Shown piece after piece: positions 53,962-63,463 of a stretch of DNA of 64,000 nt. Position numbers and translations under genes: made by a program. Position 1 is the first letter of the stretch, and each line of letters starts with the position of its first letter. The DNA lies in NCBI RefSeq assembly GCF_000612625.1, contig NZ_CCAS010000018.1, positions 1-64,000 on the forward strand, read 5' to 3'. This stretch comes from Neobacillus jeddahensis (GTDB lineage Bacteria; Bacillota; Bacilli; Bacillales; Cytobacillaceae). Below the pieces are notes generated by a model that saw nothing but the letters and a program-made list of their open reading frames with translations, did no database searches and was not told the origin of the DNA.

Positions 53962-55470
53962 ATGAGAATAGAGAGTGATCAAGCCAAAATGAATGGCCCA
54001 CAAAGAAAAATAACCAAAAAATCACTTGTATTAGTGTCTGTTATGTTAGCGATGTTTATGGGGGCGATTGAAGCAACCATTGTTTCCACGGCAATGCCAG
54101 CCATTGTTGCAGATTTGGGTGGATTTCGCCTTTATAGCTGGGTTTTTTCCGCGTACCTTTTAATGAATGCTGTTACCGTCCTTATTTATGGGAAATTATC
54201 TGATTTGTTTGGTCGAAAACCTATTCTTACCCTTGGTATCATCATCTTCTTATTTGGCTCTATTCTTTGTGGGTTTGCGACATCGATGAAAACCCTTATC
54301 ATATTTCGTTTAATTCAAGGTTTTGGAGCAGGGGCAGTAACCCCCATTGCCACGACCATTGTAGGTGATATTTACACAACTGAAGAAAGGGCAAAAATTC
54401 AGGGGTATCTTTCTAGTGTGTGGGGAATATCAGCGATAACAGGTCCTGCAGTCGGTGGCTTACTGGTCCAGTATGTCAGTTGGCATTACGTTTTCTGGAT
54501 TAACATTCCTTTAGGGATTCTTGCATTGGTCGGCCTATGGCTATTTTTACATGAGGATGTTTCTAAGAAAAAACATTCAATAGACTACTATGGTGCTCTT
54601 CTATTAACCATCACTATATCTGCATTTATGTTCGTCCTTGTAGAAGGAGGTAGCCGCTGGTCATGGGCCTCTTGGCAAGTGATCAGTTTAATTATTTTTG
54701 CTGTTCTTGGTTTGATTGCATTTATTTTTCAAGAAGGAAGAGCTTCCGAACCAGTTATGCCATTTTCAATTTGGAAAGAACGATCGATTTCTATTGCAAA
54801 TATTACCTCGTTAACATCTGGCATCATATTGATCGGAATATCGAGCTTTTTACCTACCTTTGTACAAGGAGTTATGGAGAAACCACCAATTATTGCAGGA
54901 TTCACGCTTGCTGCAATGTCGATTGGTTGGCCAATTGCCTCGACACTTTCTGGACGAATGTTAGTGACAATGGGATATCGGAAAACCTCTATTATTGGGG
55001 GAGTTTTTTTAATCATTGGAAGTATCGCATTCGTCAACATGTCTGCGGCTGCTGGTCCGTTCTTGGCAGCTGCTGGTTCCTTTTTTGTTGGCGTGGGTAT
55101 GGGACTAACCTCGACTGCTTTTATTGTCTCGATTCAGAGCTCAGTCGCCTGGCAGCAAAGAGGAATTGCAACAGCAACAAATATGTTTATGAGAAACCTA
55201 GGTAATACCATTGGTGCTGCATTGTTGGGGGGGATTCTTAATAACCGTATTACTCATTATTTAAGTCAACGTGATAAGTCGTTAACCGTTGATGATGCAA
55301 ATCTTCTCTTAAATGCAAGTGATCGAGAAAAGCTGGTGGAATCTACTCGTGATATTCTCCAGGATGGACTGACAAGTTCTTTGCATACTGTTTATTATGT
55401 CGTTCTCACCTTCGCATGTATAAGTTTGTTATTATTATTGATTCCAAAAAAGACTAAACGCTCTGTTTAA
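53962..55470 (+). CDS. DHA2-type MFS drug transporter (EmrB/QacA family)
   Basis: A 14-helix proton-coupled multidrug transporter, 502 residues. Seen: MLAMFMGAIEATIVSTAMPA with the conserved acidic residue in helix 1, LIYGKLSDLFGRKPILTLGI (motif A), RLIQGFGAGAVTPIATTIVG (motif B) and WGISAITGPAVGGLLVQYVS (motif C, antiporter). The substrate is unknown. GAGGTGTAGG precedes the ATG. It sits between darB and ccpC, where I recall no such gene in B. subtilis, so it is probably an insertion. Confidence 0.88.
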   Translation: MRIESDQAKMNGPQRKITKKSLVLVSVMLAMFMGAIEATIVSTAMPAIVADLGGFRLYSWVFSAYLLMNAVTVLIYGKLSDLFGRKPILTLGIIIFLFGSILCGFATSMKTLIIFRLIQGFGAGAVTPIATTIVGDIYTTEERAKIQGYLSSVWGISAITGPAVGGLLVQYVSWHYVFWINIPLGILALVGLWLFLHEDVSKKKHSIDYYGALLLTITISAFMFVLVEGGSRWSWASWQVISLIIFAVLGLIAFIFQEGRASEPVMPFSIWKERSISIANITSLTSGIILIGISSFLPTFVQGVMEKPPIIAGFTLAAMSIGWPIASTLSGRMLVTMGYRKTSIIGGVFLIIGSIAFVNMSAAAGPFLAAAGSFFVGVGMGLTSTAFIVSIQSSVAWQQRGIATATNMFMRNLGNTIGAALLGGILNNRITHYLSQRDKSLTVDDANLLLNASDREKLVESTRDILQDGLTSSLHTVYYVVLTFACISLLLLLIPKKTKRSV

Positions 55471-55553
55471 TGCAAATGATTTAATAATCTGAATGGACCG
55501 TTGAAAATAGATGAACCATGTAACATGAAAATAAAAATAAAGAGGGATTGCCT

Positions 55554-56441
55554 TTGACCTCCATATCAGAATTTCAATTATTATCTGTTTTAGCACAGGA
55601 AATGAATATGCGCAAAGCCTCTGAGCGGCTATTTGTCTCTCAACCCGCCCTTTCACAACGGTTACAAACCATTGAAAAAGAGTGGGAAACGAAATTATTT
55701 ATTCGCTCTCAAAAGGGACTATCGCTAACCCCTGCTGGGGAGCATGTGATTCAATTTGTGAATGACGTTTTATTAAAACAGGAAAAAGTTCGGGAAACGA
55801 TTCATTCCCTTCAGTCAGGAGTTTCTGGAACATTAAAGATTGCTGTTGCTTCTATAGTAGGTCAAAATTGGCTTCCACAAGTATTAAAGAAGTTCATTGA
55901 TAAATATCCTCAAGTGAGGATTTCATTGGTAACAGGCTGGAGCAGTGAGATCTTAAAATGCTTGTATGACGATCAGGTTCATATCGGGATCATCCGTGGA
56001 ACTCCAGATTGGAAAGGGGTGAAAGTCCATCTCTTTCATGACCCGCTTTATTTAGTTGATCGAGAACTAACGAAGCCAGAACAAGTATTAGAGACGGAAC
56101 GCCCGTTCATTCAATTTAAAAGTGATTCTAATTATTACCAAGAGATCCAAGATTGGTGGATGAGGAATTATAAGACATCCCCAAAAAGAACGGTTGTAGT
56201 AGACCAAATTGAAACATGTAAGCAAATGGCTTTTAATGGAATCGGTTATGCCATTTTGCCATCGATTACCTTACAAAAAGCAGGACCTGACATTTTTAAG
56301 ATTCCCTTGATTGGGGAAAACAATCAGCCGTTAAAACGAGATACGTGGCTGTTAGGATACGAGTCGGCCTTCCAATTAAAGCAAGTCCAGGCTTTTGTTG
56401 ACTTAATCAAGGATCACATCGCTGAATCTTCTGAAGAATAA
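55554..56441 (+). CDS. ccpC: LysR-type catabolite regulator CcpC
   Basis: A LysR-family regulator of 295 residues. The helix-turn-helix is MNMRKASERLFVSQPALSQR with LQTIEKEWETKLFIRSQKGL, close to B. subtilis CcpC, which represses citB and citZ and responds to citrate. The effector domain spans about 90-290. The TTG at 55554 is seven bases after GAGGG and is preferred to a TTG at 55548. The position between ykuL and dapH matches B. subtilis. The Krebs-cycle targets are outside the window. Confidence 0.87.
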   Translation: MTSISEFQLLSVLAQEMNMRKASERLFVSQPALSQRLQTIEKEWETKLFIRSQKGLSLTPAGEHVIQFVNDVLLKQEKVRETIHSLQSGVSGTLKIAVASIVGQNWLPQVLKKFIDKYPQVRISLVTGWSSEILKCLYDDQVHIGIIRGTPDWKGVKVHLFHDPLYLVDRELTKPEQVLETERPFIQFKSDSNYYQEIQDWWMRNYKTSPKRTVVVDQIETCKQMAFNGIGYAILPSITLQKAGPDIFKIPLIGENNQPLKRDTWLLGYESAFQLKQVQAFVDLIKDHIAESSEE

Positions 56442-56517
56442 AGGTGTTTCGCTTGTTTTCAGCGCTTTTGTTTGTTAAAGTATTTTCTAGTAAACCAAAT
56501 AGGGGGCAAGTTTTAAA

Positions 56518-57219
56518 ATGAATGCAAATGAAATCATCGCTTTTATTGCAAATAGTAAAAAATCAACACCTGTAAAGGTGTATTTGAAAGGTAATCTAGA
56601 GGGAATCGATTTTGGCAGCGAATCAAAAACGTTCATCAATGGAAATACAGGTATTGTGTTTGGTGAATGGTCCGAAATAAATACTGCTTTGGAAGCAAAT
56701 TCAGCAAAAATTGAGGACTTTGTTGTTGAAAACGATCGTCGCAATTCTGCCATTCCATTATTAGATACGAAACATATTAATGCGCGAATTGAACCAGGGG
56801 TGATTATTCGTGACCAAGTAGAAATTGGTGATAATGCTGTTATTATGATGGGTGCCGTCATTAATATTGGGGCTGTAATCGGCGAAAAAACTATGATTGA
56901 TATGGGGGTTGTTCTTGGTGGAAGAGCAACTGTCGGGAAAAATTGTCACATTGGTGCGGGTACGGTCCTAGCTGGGGTAATTGAACCGCCTTCTGCAAAG
57001 CCTGTTGTAATCGAAGATGATGTACTCATTGGTGCCAACGCCGTTGTCCTTGAAGGGGTAACCGTTGGGACAGGCTCCGTTGTTGCTGCTGGTGCCGTTG
57101 TAACAAAGGACGTACCTCCTTTTACTGTTGTGGCAGGAACACCTGCAAAGAAAATCAAAGATATTGATGAAAAAACAAAATCAAAAACAGAAATAATGCA
57201 AGAACTTCGTCAATTATAA
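56518..57219 (+). CDS. dapH: Tetrahydrodipicolinate N-acetyltransferase
   Basis: Acetylates tetrahydrodipicolinate with acetyl-CoA in the acetyl branch of diaminopimelate synthesis. The 233-residue protein has the DapH N-terminal domain ([20 protein letters not shown]) and a left-handed beta-helix of hexapeptide repeats from about 90 ([20 protein letters not shown] and on to [20 protein letters not shown]). GGGGGCAAG is a weak ribosome site before the ATG. It is followed by dapL, though a repeat fragment and a terminator-like hairpin lie between them. Confidence 0.95.
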   Translation: MNANEIIAFIANSKKSTPVKVYLKGNLEGIDFGSESKTFINGNTGIVFGEWSEINTALEANSAKIEDFVVENDRRNSAIPLLDTKHINARIEPGVIIRDQVEIGDNAVIMMGAVINIGAVIGEKTMIDMGVVLGGRATVGKNCHIGAGTVLAGVIEPPSAKPVVIEDDVLIGANAVVLEGVTVGTGSVVAAGAVVTKDVPPFTVVAGTPAKKIKDIDEKTKSKTEIMQELRQL

Positions 57220-57222
57220 GAA

Positions 57223-57247
57223 GGGCGGAAGGCGCCCGCCTCCGGCT
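57223..57247 (+). repeat. Fragment of the dispersed structured repeat
   Basis: GGCGGAAGGCGCCCGCCTCC continues GGCTA. GGCGCCCGCCT plus CGGC match the reverse complement of the right arm of the 59833-59909 element. It lies between dapH and dapL. Confidence 0.5.
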
Positions 57248-57260
57248 AGAAAACGAGTGT

Positions 57261-57290
57261 AAGCGTGGAACTCTTCCACGCTTCTTTTAT
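57261..57290 (+). terminator. Terminator-like hairpin after dapH
   Basis: AAGCGTGGAA and TTCCACGCTT around CTC, followed by CTTTTAT. It may attenuate read-through into dapL. Confidence 0.7.
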
Positions 57291-57310
57291 AGGGAAGAGA
57301 GGTCCTTTAA

Positions 57311-58441
57311 ATGAATCCATTAATGAAAATCCGTCGCGATCTTCATCAAATTCCTGAACTTGGCTTCCAAGAGTTTAAAACACAAACCTATTTGTTAGCT
57401 TACATAAAATCATTGCCTCAGAAACGCATTTCTATCAAGAAGTGGAAGACAGGGCTTTTTGTAAAGGTGCAGGGGATAAATCCAACCAAAATAATCGGTT
57501 ATAGAACAGACATTGATGGTTTACCAATTAATGAAGAAACAGAATTACCCTTTTCGTCGACACATGAAGCAAGAATGCACGCCTGCGGCCATGATTTCCA
57601 TATGACGATTGCGCTCGGCGTTTTGACATATTTTATCGAAAATCCAATTAATGACGATCTTTTGTTTGTGTTTCAACCTGCTGAGGAAGGTCCAGGAGGA
57701 GCAGAACCAATGTTACAATCCGAAGAAATGCAGGGATGGATGCCGGATTTGATTTTTGCCCTCCATATTGCACCTGAGTATCCTGTTGGAACTATCGCGG
57801 TGAAGGAAGGTCTTTTATTTGCTAATACGTCTGAATTGTTTATTGAGCTAAAAGGTAAAGGCGGACATGCTGCCAGACCCCATGAAACAAATGATATGGT
57901 AGTAGCAGCTTGTACACTTGTTAGTCAACTACAAACGATTATTTCTAGGAATGTGGACCCCTTAGATAGTGCTGTTATTACTATTGGGAAAATAACAGGA
58001 GGGACGGTTCAAAATATTATCGCCGAAAAGGCAAGACTAGAGGGAACTATACGGACTTTATCTCCAGAATCAATGAAAAAGGTAAAAAAACGCATTGAAG
58101 CTCTAGTAAAAGGCATTGAGGCAGGCTTTGAATGTGAAGCTACGATAGATTATGGTGCGATGTACCACCAGGTATATAACACAGAGTCTATTACACAAGA
58201 ATTTATGCATTATATAAAGAATGAGACAGATGTTACGGTAATAGAATGCAGGGAAGCAATGACAGGAGAAGACTTCGGTTATATGCTCAAAGAAATCCCT
58301 GGGTTCATGTTTTGGCTAGGGGTTGAATCCCCCTTTGGCTTACACCATGCCAAATTAAATCCTAATGAAAAAGCAATTGATGTCGCTGTAAAGGTAATGA
58401 CAAGTTATATTGCATGTAAAGGAAATGCTTTAACACTTTAA
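57311..58441 (+). CDS. dapL: N-acetyldiaminopimelate deacetylase
   Basis: An M20-family metal amidohydrolase that removes the acetyl group from N-acetyl-LL-diaminopimelate. Seen: [14 protein letters not shown], the metal motif [25 protein letters not shown], the dimerisation domain with [14 protein letters not shown], and [12 protein letters not shown]. The length of 376 residues is normal. GGGAAGAGAGG precedes the ATG. It probably works with PatA (44.8 kb) and DapH to complete the acetyl branch to LL-diaminopimelate. Confidence 0.93.
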   Translation: MNPLMKIRRDLHQIPELGFQEFKTQTYLLAYIKSLPQKRISIKKWKTGLFVKVQGINPTKIIGYRTDIDGLPINEETELPFSSTHEARMHACGHDFHMTIALGVLTYFIENPINDDLLFVFQPAEEGPGGAEPMLQSEEMQGWMPDLIFALHIAPEYPVGTIAVKEGLLFANTSELFIELKGKGGHAARPHETNDMVVAACTLVSQLQTIISRNVDPLDSAVITIGKITGGTVQNIIAEKARLEGTIRTLSPESMKKVKKRIEALVKGIEAGFECEATIDYGAMYHQVYNTESITQEFMHYIKNETDVTVIECREAMTGEDFGYMLKEIPGFMFWLGVESPFGLHHAKLNPNEKAIDVAVKVMTSYIACKGNALTL

Positions 58442-58692
58442 TGGAACAAGTCGTGAAGTTTGGTTCATTCAATTTGTCGTGATAAAGTGAACCTGAATAT
58501 TGTTACTTAATGTCGTTTAATCTCATAAAGAATTGGTAAACCTGATTAAGGGGAATTTTACTTACTATTATATACATCAATTATAAATTAATATTTACGC
58601 GAAATTAGTTCTGTTCCCATATGCGTTTTCAAAATGATAGCAAATGAGAATTGTTATATATTCAGTTCATTATTTTATTTGGAGGGATTCTA
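58442..58692 (+). other. ykuU promoter region
   Basis: No gene. An AT-rich interval with TGAGAATTGTTATAT at 58645-58659, a partial match to Fur/PerR-type boxes (TGATAAT-N-ATTATCA), four mismatches. A peroxide- or iron-responsive control of ykuU is plausible but not demonstrated. Confidence 0.3.
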
Positions 58693-59241
58693 ATGCCAGA
58701 ACGTATGGTAGGCAAGCAGGCCCCACGCTTTGAAATGGAAGCTGTAATGCCAAACAAAGAATTTGGAAAAGTAAGCCTAGAAGAGAACATGAAAAATGAC
58801 AAATGGACAGTACTGTTCTTCTATCCAATGGATTTTACATTTGTATGTCCAACTGAAATTACAGCTGTTTCTGATCGTTTTGAGGAATTCGATGATCTTG
58901 ATGCCGTTGTGATTGGTGCATCAACAGACACGATCCATACCCATCTTGCATGGATTCACACAGACCGTAAAGAAAACGGTCTTGGCCAGTTAAACTATCC
59001 TTTAGCTGCAGACACAAACCATGTTGTAGCACGTGACTATGGCGTGTTAATTGAAGAAGAAGGGATTGCGCTTCGTGGTCTATTCATCATCAGTCCTGAA
59101 GGTGAAATGATGTATTCTGTAGTGAACCACAACAATATTGGCCGCGATGTGGATGAAACATTACGTGTGCTTCAAGCCTTACAAACTGGTGGCCTTTGCC
59201 CGGCGAACTGGAAGCCGGGACAAGCTACATTAAACGCTTAA
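58693..59241 (+). CDS. ykuU: Typical 2-Cys peroxiredoxin YkuU
   Basis: A thiol peroxidase that reduces hydrogen peroxide and organic peroxides, 182 residues. The peroxidatic cysteine is C52 in DFTFVCPTEI and the resolving cysteine C169 in GGLCPANWKPG. The core FFYPMDFTFVCPTE is diagnostic. The frame begins at 58651, but the ATG at 58693 follows TTGGAGGGA and is chosen. The next gene, ykuV, encodes a thiol-disulfide protein that may recycle it. Confidence 0.93.
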   Translation: MPERMVGKQAPRFEMEAVMPNKEFGKVSLEENMKNDKWTVLFFYPMDFTFVCPTEITAVSDRFEEFDDLDAVVIGASTDTIHTHLAWIHTDRKENGLGQLNYPLAADTNHVVARDYGVLIEEEGIALRGLFIISPEGEMMYSVVNHNNIGRDVDETLRVLQALQTGGLCPANWKPGQATLNA

Positions 59242-59255
59242 TTTAATTAAACCGG

Positions 59256-59291
59256 ATAGACCTAACCCTCATAAGTGTTAGGTCTATTTTA
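59256..59291 (+). terminator. ykuU terminator
   Basis: ATAGACCTAAC and GTTAGGTCTAT, followed by TTTAAAA. Confidence 0.8.
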
Positions 59292-59307
59292 AAATAGGGG
59301 GGTCAAT

Positions 59308-59763
59308 ATGAAATTACGTGAACAAATGCCTGAATTAATCGGGGCAGCTGAATGGTTAAATGGACAAGTAACGAGGGAAGAATTAATTGGTGACAAACCA
59401 ACCTTAATTCATTTTTGGTCGATTAGCTGCCATCTATGTAAAGAAGCAATGCCGCAAGTAAATCAATTTCGTGATGATTTTAAGGATAAACTTAATGTCA
59501 TTGCTGTTCATATGCCACGTTCAGAAAACGATTTGAATATAGAAGAAATTAAACGAGTTGCTGTGGAACACGGGATTACCCAACCGATTTTTATAGATAG
59601 TGAGCATAAATTAACGGAACTCTTTGAAAATCAATATGTTCCTGCATACTATGTATTTGATCGTGATGGCAAGCTTCGCCACTTTCAAGCTGGAGGCAGT
59701 GGTATGAAAATGCTTGAAAAGCGTGTCAACCGCGTTTTGGATGAATTGGAAAAAACAGAATAA
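59308..59763 (+). CDS. ykuV: Thiol-disulfide oxidoreductase YkuV
   Basis: A thioredoxin-fold protein of 151 residues with the active site C41-H-L-C44 in FWSISCHLCKEAMP and cis-proline region NQYVPAYYVFD. There is no signal peptide or membrane anchor, so it works in the cytoplasm, as described for B. subtilis YkuV. The ribosome site is AGGGGGG. It lies 66 bases after ykuU, from which it is separated by a terminator. Confidence 0.93.
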   Translation: MKLREQMPELIGAAEWLNGQVTREELIGDKPTLIHFWSISCHLCKEAMPQVNQFRDDFKDKLNVIAVHMPRSENDLNIEEIKRVAVEHGITQPIFIDSEHKLTELFENQYVPAYYVFDRDGKLRHFQAGGSGMKMLEKRVNRVLDELEKTE

Positions 59764-59775
59764 GGCTACACCAAA

Positions 59776-59811
59776 AAAGCTGTTCGTTACGATTAACGAA
59801 CAGTTTTTTTT
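59776..59811 (+). terminator. ykuV terminator
   Basis: CTGTTCGTTA and TAACGAACAG around CGAT, with A run before and T run after. Confidence 0.9.
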
Positions 59812-59832
59812 ATAAGATAAAGTATAAATTTT

Positions 59833-59909
59833 GACTTTGAGAATTGTCCAGCTCCAGGCGCCATCGGCTCGAGGTCACAAGCCGATAGGCGGGCGCCTTG
59901 CGCTTTTCT
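59833..59909 (+). repeat. Dispersed structured repeat, largest copy
   Basis: The element runs from GACTTTGAGAATTGTCCAGC to GCGCTTTTC. The core is a nested hairpin, GGCGCC-ATCGGCT, a loop, AGCCGAT, AGGCG and GGCGCC, where the outer GGCGCC units pair with each other. Its GC content is far above the surroundings. Partial copies occur at 91, 27509, 57223 and 61713. It has no transposase and resembles short intergenic repeats seen in many Bacillus genomes. Confidence 0.7.
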
Positions 59910-60053
59910 TATTGAGAAAAGGCAATAATCAACTAAAGATACTCCAAAGCCCGCTATATTTTTATTCGGCAACTCTTTGTAACCTTGTATCAAATTTCTC
60001 GTCCGTATTAGTAATAATGTCTTTCTACCAACTAAAGGTGAGGGGTTGACCAA

Positions 60054-60965
60054 TTGATCAAGCTAAAAAGGGGATTTCTTATTTTTATTTCGTTGCTGTT
60101 TTGTAGTCTAGCTGGTTGCAGTTCGGACAGTAAATCTGATAGTGCAAAGATGAGCGCGGACAGTAATGCCTCAATAAAATCATCCGAGTCAGGGAGTGGA
60201 GAACAAACATTACTAAACTCAGGAGAAAAGGCTATAAACAATCAACCAGATACGTCTAGTATTAAAGTACCTAATCAGATGGTGATCTACCAGGCTGACT
60301 TGCAATTACGTGTTAAAAAGTATGAACAGACAGTCCTAAGTTTGGAGGATAAAGCGGAGAAATATGGTGGCTACATTGCAGCATCCAACGTCACAAAAGA
60401 GGGGAAAGAGCAGGTTAGTGGAAGTTTAACTATCAGAATACCGCAAAAACATTTTCAGGAATTTTTACACGATGCTGAAGGTCAAGCAGCAGAGGTATTA
60501 CAAAGGAATATTACCGGGCAGGATGTGACCGAGGAATATGTTGATCTTGATTCAAGATTAAAATCAAAAAAGGCAGTTGAAGATCGGCTGCTGTCCTTCA
60601 TGAACGGGGCAACGAAAACGGAGGACTTATTAAAAATATCCACAGACTTAGCGGCCGTTCAAGAGGAAATGGAGGTTATTGAAGGTAAAATGAAGTTCCT
60701 TGAGAACCAGACATCCTTTTCAACAGTAGCCATTACTCTATATGAAAATAAAGTGATCGTCCCGAACATTGATCAAGACAAACTAAATACATGGGAGAAA
60801 ACAAAAAAACAATTTATGAAGAGCATTAACCTGTTATTGGCAGCCCTATCTGGTTTAGTAGTGTTTATGATCGGGAACTTACCGATTCTCATTTTATTCG
60901 TTATTTTGGCTGTTGGTGGCTATATTCTTTATAAGAAACGCAAAAGCGGACCACGCCCAGATTAG
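60054..60965 (+). CDS. DUF4349 lipoprotein
   Basis: A 303-residue surface lipoprotein. The lipobox LAGC sets Cys22 as the lipid site. A serine-rich spacer follows (SSESGSGEQTLL), then the DUF4349 domain with YQADLQLRVKKYEQTVLSLE and GQDVTEEYVDLDSRLKSKKA, a coiled coil near 190-220 and a C-terminal transmembrane helix (LPILILFVILAVGGYILY) with a basic tail. The domain is thus held at the membrane at both ends. Function unknown. The start is TTG at 60054 after AGGTGAGGGG. No such gene is expected here in B. subtilis. Confidence 0.85.
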   Translation: MIKLKRGFLIFISLLFCSLAGCSSDSKSDSAKMSADSNASIKSSESGSGEQTLLNSGEKAINNQPDTSSIKVPNQMVIYQADLQLRVKKYEQTVLSLEDKAEKYGGYIAASNVTKEGKEQVSGSLTIRIPQKHFQEFLHDAEGQAAEVLQRNITGQDVTEEYVDLDSRLKSKKAVEDRLLSFMNGATKTEDLLKISTDLAAVQEEMEVIEGKMKFLENQTSFSTVAITLYENKVIVPNIDQDKLNTWEKTKKQFMKSINLLLAALSGLVVFMIGNLPILILFVILAVGGYILYKKRKSGPRPD

Positions 60966-61049
60966 CTGGAGCTAACTCCCTATATATAAAAGTAGTAAAT
61001 GATGCTAGAATGTAACCATATAAACATTGATTTAGCGGAGGAGTTAGTA

Positions 61050-61709
61050 ATGAAGAAGAGTTTTGCTGTAATAGGACTTGGTCGGTTTGGTGGCAGTATT
61101 TGCCGTACATTAACTGATGAAGGAATGGAAGTGCTGGGAATCGATGTAAATGAAGAACGGGTAAATGAGTATGCGATGATCGCCTCACATGCTGTAGTGG
61201 GTGATACAACGGATGAGAGTGTCTTGAAAAGTTTAGGAATTCGTAATTTTGACCATGTGATTGTCGCGATTGGTGATGATATTCAGGCAAGTATATTAAC
61301 GACCCTTATTCTTAAGGAATTAGGCGTTGGACGTGTAACAGCGAAAGCACAAAATGATTATCATGAAAAAGTTCTCCGGAAAATTGGTGCAGATCATGTG
61401 GTACATCCTGAGAGAGATATGGGGAAGCGGATTGCAAATAATATGGCTTCAAGTAATGTCCTCGACTATCTTGAGTTATCTGCAGAACATAGTATTGTTG
61501 AAATAGTGGCAAATGGGAAACTTAGCGGTCATTCTATTATTGATTTAGATTTTCGCAAAAAGTATGGTTTAAATATTGTGGCGATAAAACGAGGAGAAGA
61601 AATCATTGTTTCACCACAAGCAATGGAAACCATTGCTGTCAATGATATTTTAATTGTGATTGGAAACGATAATGACATCGACCGCTTCAAGAAAAAAGTA
61701 CTAGCGTAA
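61050..61709 (+). CDS. ktrC: Potassium uptake regulatory protein KtrC
   Basis: The cytosolic RCK ring subunit of the Ktr potassium channel system, 219 residues. The N-terminal RCK domain has GLGRFGGSICRTLTDEGMEV; the RCK_C domain (about 135-219) contains VANGKLSGHSIIDLDFRKKY. ATP/ADP binding to RCK_N gates the channel, and c-di-AMP binding to RCK_C closes it in B. subtilis. The ATG at 61050 follows GCGGAGGAG. The channel subunit gene is elsewhere. Convergent with rnjA. Confidence 0.92.
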   Translation: MKKSFAVIGLGRFGGSICRTLTDEGMEVLGIDVNEERVNEYAMIASHAVVGDTTDESVLKSLGIRNFDHVIVAIGDDIQASILTTLILKELGVGRVTAKAQNDYHEKVLRKIGADHVVHPERDMGKRIANNMASSNVLDYLELSAEHSIVEIVANGKLSGHSIIDLDFRKKYGLNIVAIKRGEEIIVSPQAMETIAVNDILIVIGNDNDIDRFKKKVLA

Positions 61710-61712
61710 ATA

Positions 61713-61752
61713 GAAAAGCAATAGCGCCTTGGCGCAGTAGATAGACAAAAGA
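61713..61752 (-). repeat. Partial copy of the dispersed structured repeat
   Basis: The reverse complement gives CTTTTGTCTATCTACTGCGC then CAAGGCGC and GCTTTTC. It has the hairpin GCGCCTTGGCGC and the GCTTTTC end shared with the 59.8 kb element. Confidence 0.5.
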
Positions 61753-61788
61753 AAAACGGAGTCGCCTCGTGGGCGATTCCGTTTTTCT
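61751..61788. terminator. Bidirectional terminator, ktrC and rnjA
   Basis: AAAAACGGAGTCGCC and GGGCGATTCCGTTTTT (one G-T and one mismatch) between the convergent genes. Confidence 0.85.
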
Positions 61789-61792
61789 TTTG

Positions 61793-63460
61793 TTATACTT
61801 CCATAATGATCGGTAAGATCATTGGACGGCGTTTTGTTTTTTCGTAAAGGAATGGTGCTAATGTGTCAGTGATTTCATTCTTTATTTCAGACCACTGGCT
61901 CGTCTTACGCTCCATCACCTTATTTAAGTGTTTGGTAATTAGATTTTGAGCATCATTGATTAAATCACCAGATTCCCTCATATACACAAATCCACGTGAA
62001 ATAAGATCTGGACCAGAGGCAATTTTAAATTCTTTCATATTAATACTTACAACAACAACGACCAAACCTTCTTCTGAAAGAATCCTACGGTCTCTTAAGA
62101 CGATATTTCCAATATCACCAACACCGCTGCCATCAATATAGACAGAACCAGACGGGATCTTTCCAGCCACCTGTGCAGTGTGATCGGAGAGAGCTAATAC
62201 CTCGCCATTGTCCATAATGAAACAATTTTCTTCTTCTACACCACAATCAACTGCGAGCTTCGCATGCATTTTTTGCATCCGGTATTCTCCATGGATTGGC
62301 ATAAAGAATTTTGGCTTAATTAACCTTAGCATTAATTTTTGTTCTTGCTGTCCACCATGGCCAGATGTATGGATGTTACTAAGCTTTCCATGAATGACTT
62401 CAGCGCCTGCGCGATAAAGCATATTAATCGTTCTACTCACACTAATGGTGTTCCCTGGTATTGGTGAGGACGAGAATACCACGGTATCTCCAGGAATAAT
62501 TTGAATTTGGCGATGGGTACCATTGGCGATTCGTGATAGAGCTGCCATTGGTTCACCTTGGCTTCCAGTACAAAGAATGGTGATTTTTTCAGCAGGCAAT
62601 CGATTAATTTGATTCGCTTCAATAAAGGTTTCTTTTGGTGCATTAATATATCCCAATTCAAGACCAATATTAATGGCGGCCTCCATGCTTCGACCAAAAA
62701 CAGCTACTTTTCTACCGTAAACTACGGCTGCTTCAACCACTTGCTGCAATCTGTGAATGTTAGAAGCAAATGTGGCAAAAATAATTCGTCCATCAACCTT
62801 ACGGAAAATATCATCAATGCTTTCGCCAACACGTCGTTCTGACATGGTGAATTCTGGGATTTCACTATTTGTACTATCTGAAAGCAAACATAGTACGCCT
62901 TCTTTGCCTATTTCTGCCATTTTGGTTAAATTGGCAGGTTCTCCTACAGGAGTAAAATCAAATTTAAAATCGCCAGTATGAACGACTTGTCCTGGTGGAG
63001 TTTTGACGACAATCCCATAAGAATCCGGGATACTATGGGTAGTTCTGAAAAAAGTAACCGATGTTTTACGGAATTTAATGATATCATCTTCTTTAATTTC
63101 AATTAGCTTTGCATTACGTAGTAAACCATGCTCTTCTAATTTATTCTTAATTAAGCCAAGTGCTAATTTTCCACCATATACAGGGATATTGATCTCACGT
63201 AATAAATATGGAATCCCACCAATGTGATCTTCATGTCCGTGTGTGATAAATAAGCCTTTTATCTTATCTTCATTTTTAACTAAATAAGTGTAATCAGGAA
63301 TAACATAATCGATCCCTAATAATTCATCCTCAGGGAATTTGATTCCGGCATCGATTAAAATAATTTCATCTTGAAACTGAACTGCATATGTGTTTTTGCC
63401 AATTTCGCCTAAACCACCTAAGGCAAAGACAGCAGTTTGATCATTCTTTACAAATTTCAT
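61793..63460 (-). CDS. rnjA: Ribonuclease J1
   Basis: The essential 5' exo- and endoribonuclease J1 of Bacillus, 555 residues. The metallo-beta-lactamase site is H74-G-H76-E-D78-H79 in [12 protein letters not shown]. The beta-CASP domain follows ([54 protein letters not shown]), then the C-terminal domain ([11 protein letters not shown]). All metal-site residues are intact. It lies four bases after rpoY, and the two are co-transcribed. Confidence 0.97.
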   Translation of the reverse strand: MKFVKNDQTAVFALGGLGEIGKNTYAVQFQDEIILIDAGIKFPEDELLGIDYVIPDYTYLVKNEDKIKGLFITHGHEDHIGGIPYLLREINIPVYGGKLALGLIKNKLEEHGLLRNAKLIEIKEDDIIKFRKTSVTFFRTTHSIPDSYGIVVKTPPGQVVHTGDFKFDFTPVGEPANLTKMAEIGKEGVLCLLSDSTNSEIPEFTMSERRVGESIDDIFRKVDGRIIFATFASNIHRLQQVVEAAVVYGRKVAVFGRSMEAAINIGLELGYINAPKETFIEANQINRLPAEKITILCTGSQGEPMAALSRIANGTHRQIQIIPGDTVVFSSSPIPGNTISVSRTINMLYRAGAEVIHGKLSNIHTSGHGGQQEQKLMLRLIKPKFFMPIHGEYRMQKMHAKLAVDCGVEEENCFIMDNGEVLALSDHTAQVAGKIPSGSVYIDGSGVGDIGNIVLRDRRILSEEGLVVVVVSINMKEFKIASGPDLISRGFVYMRESGDLINDAQNLITKHLNKVMERKTSQWSEIKNEITDTLAPFLYEKTKRRPMILPIIMEV

Positions 63461-63463
63461 AAA

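Noticed and set aside
54663-55205. Long 180-codon frame inside the DHA2 transporter gene
   Set aside because: A plus-strand shadow frame with a cysteine- and phenylalanine-rich unlikely product; the transporter frame has all family motifs.
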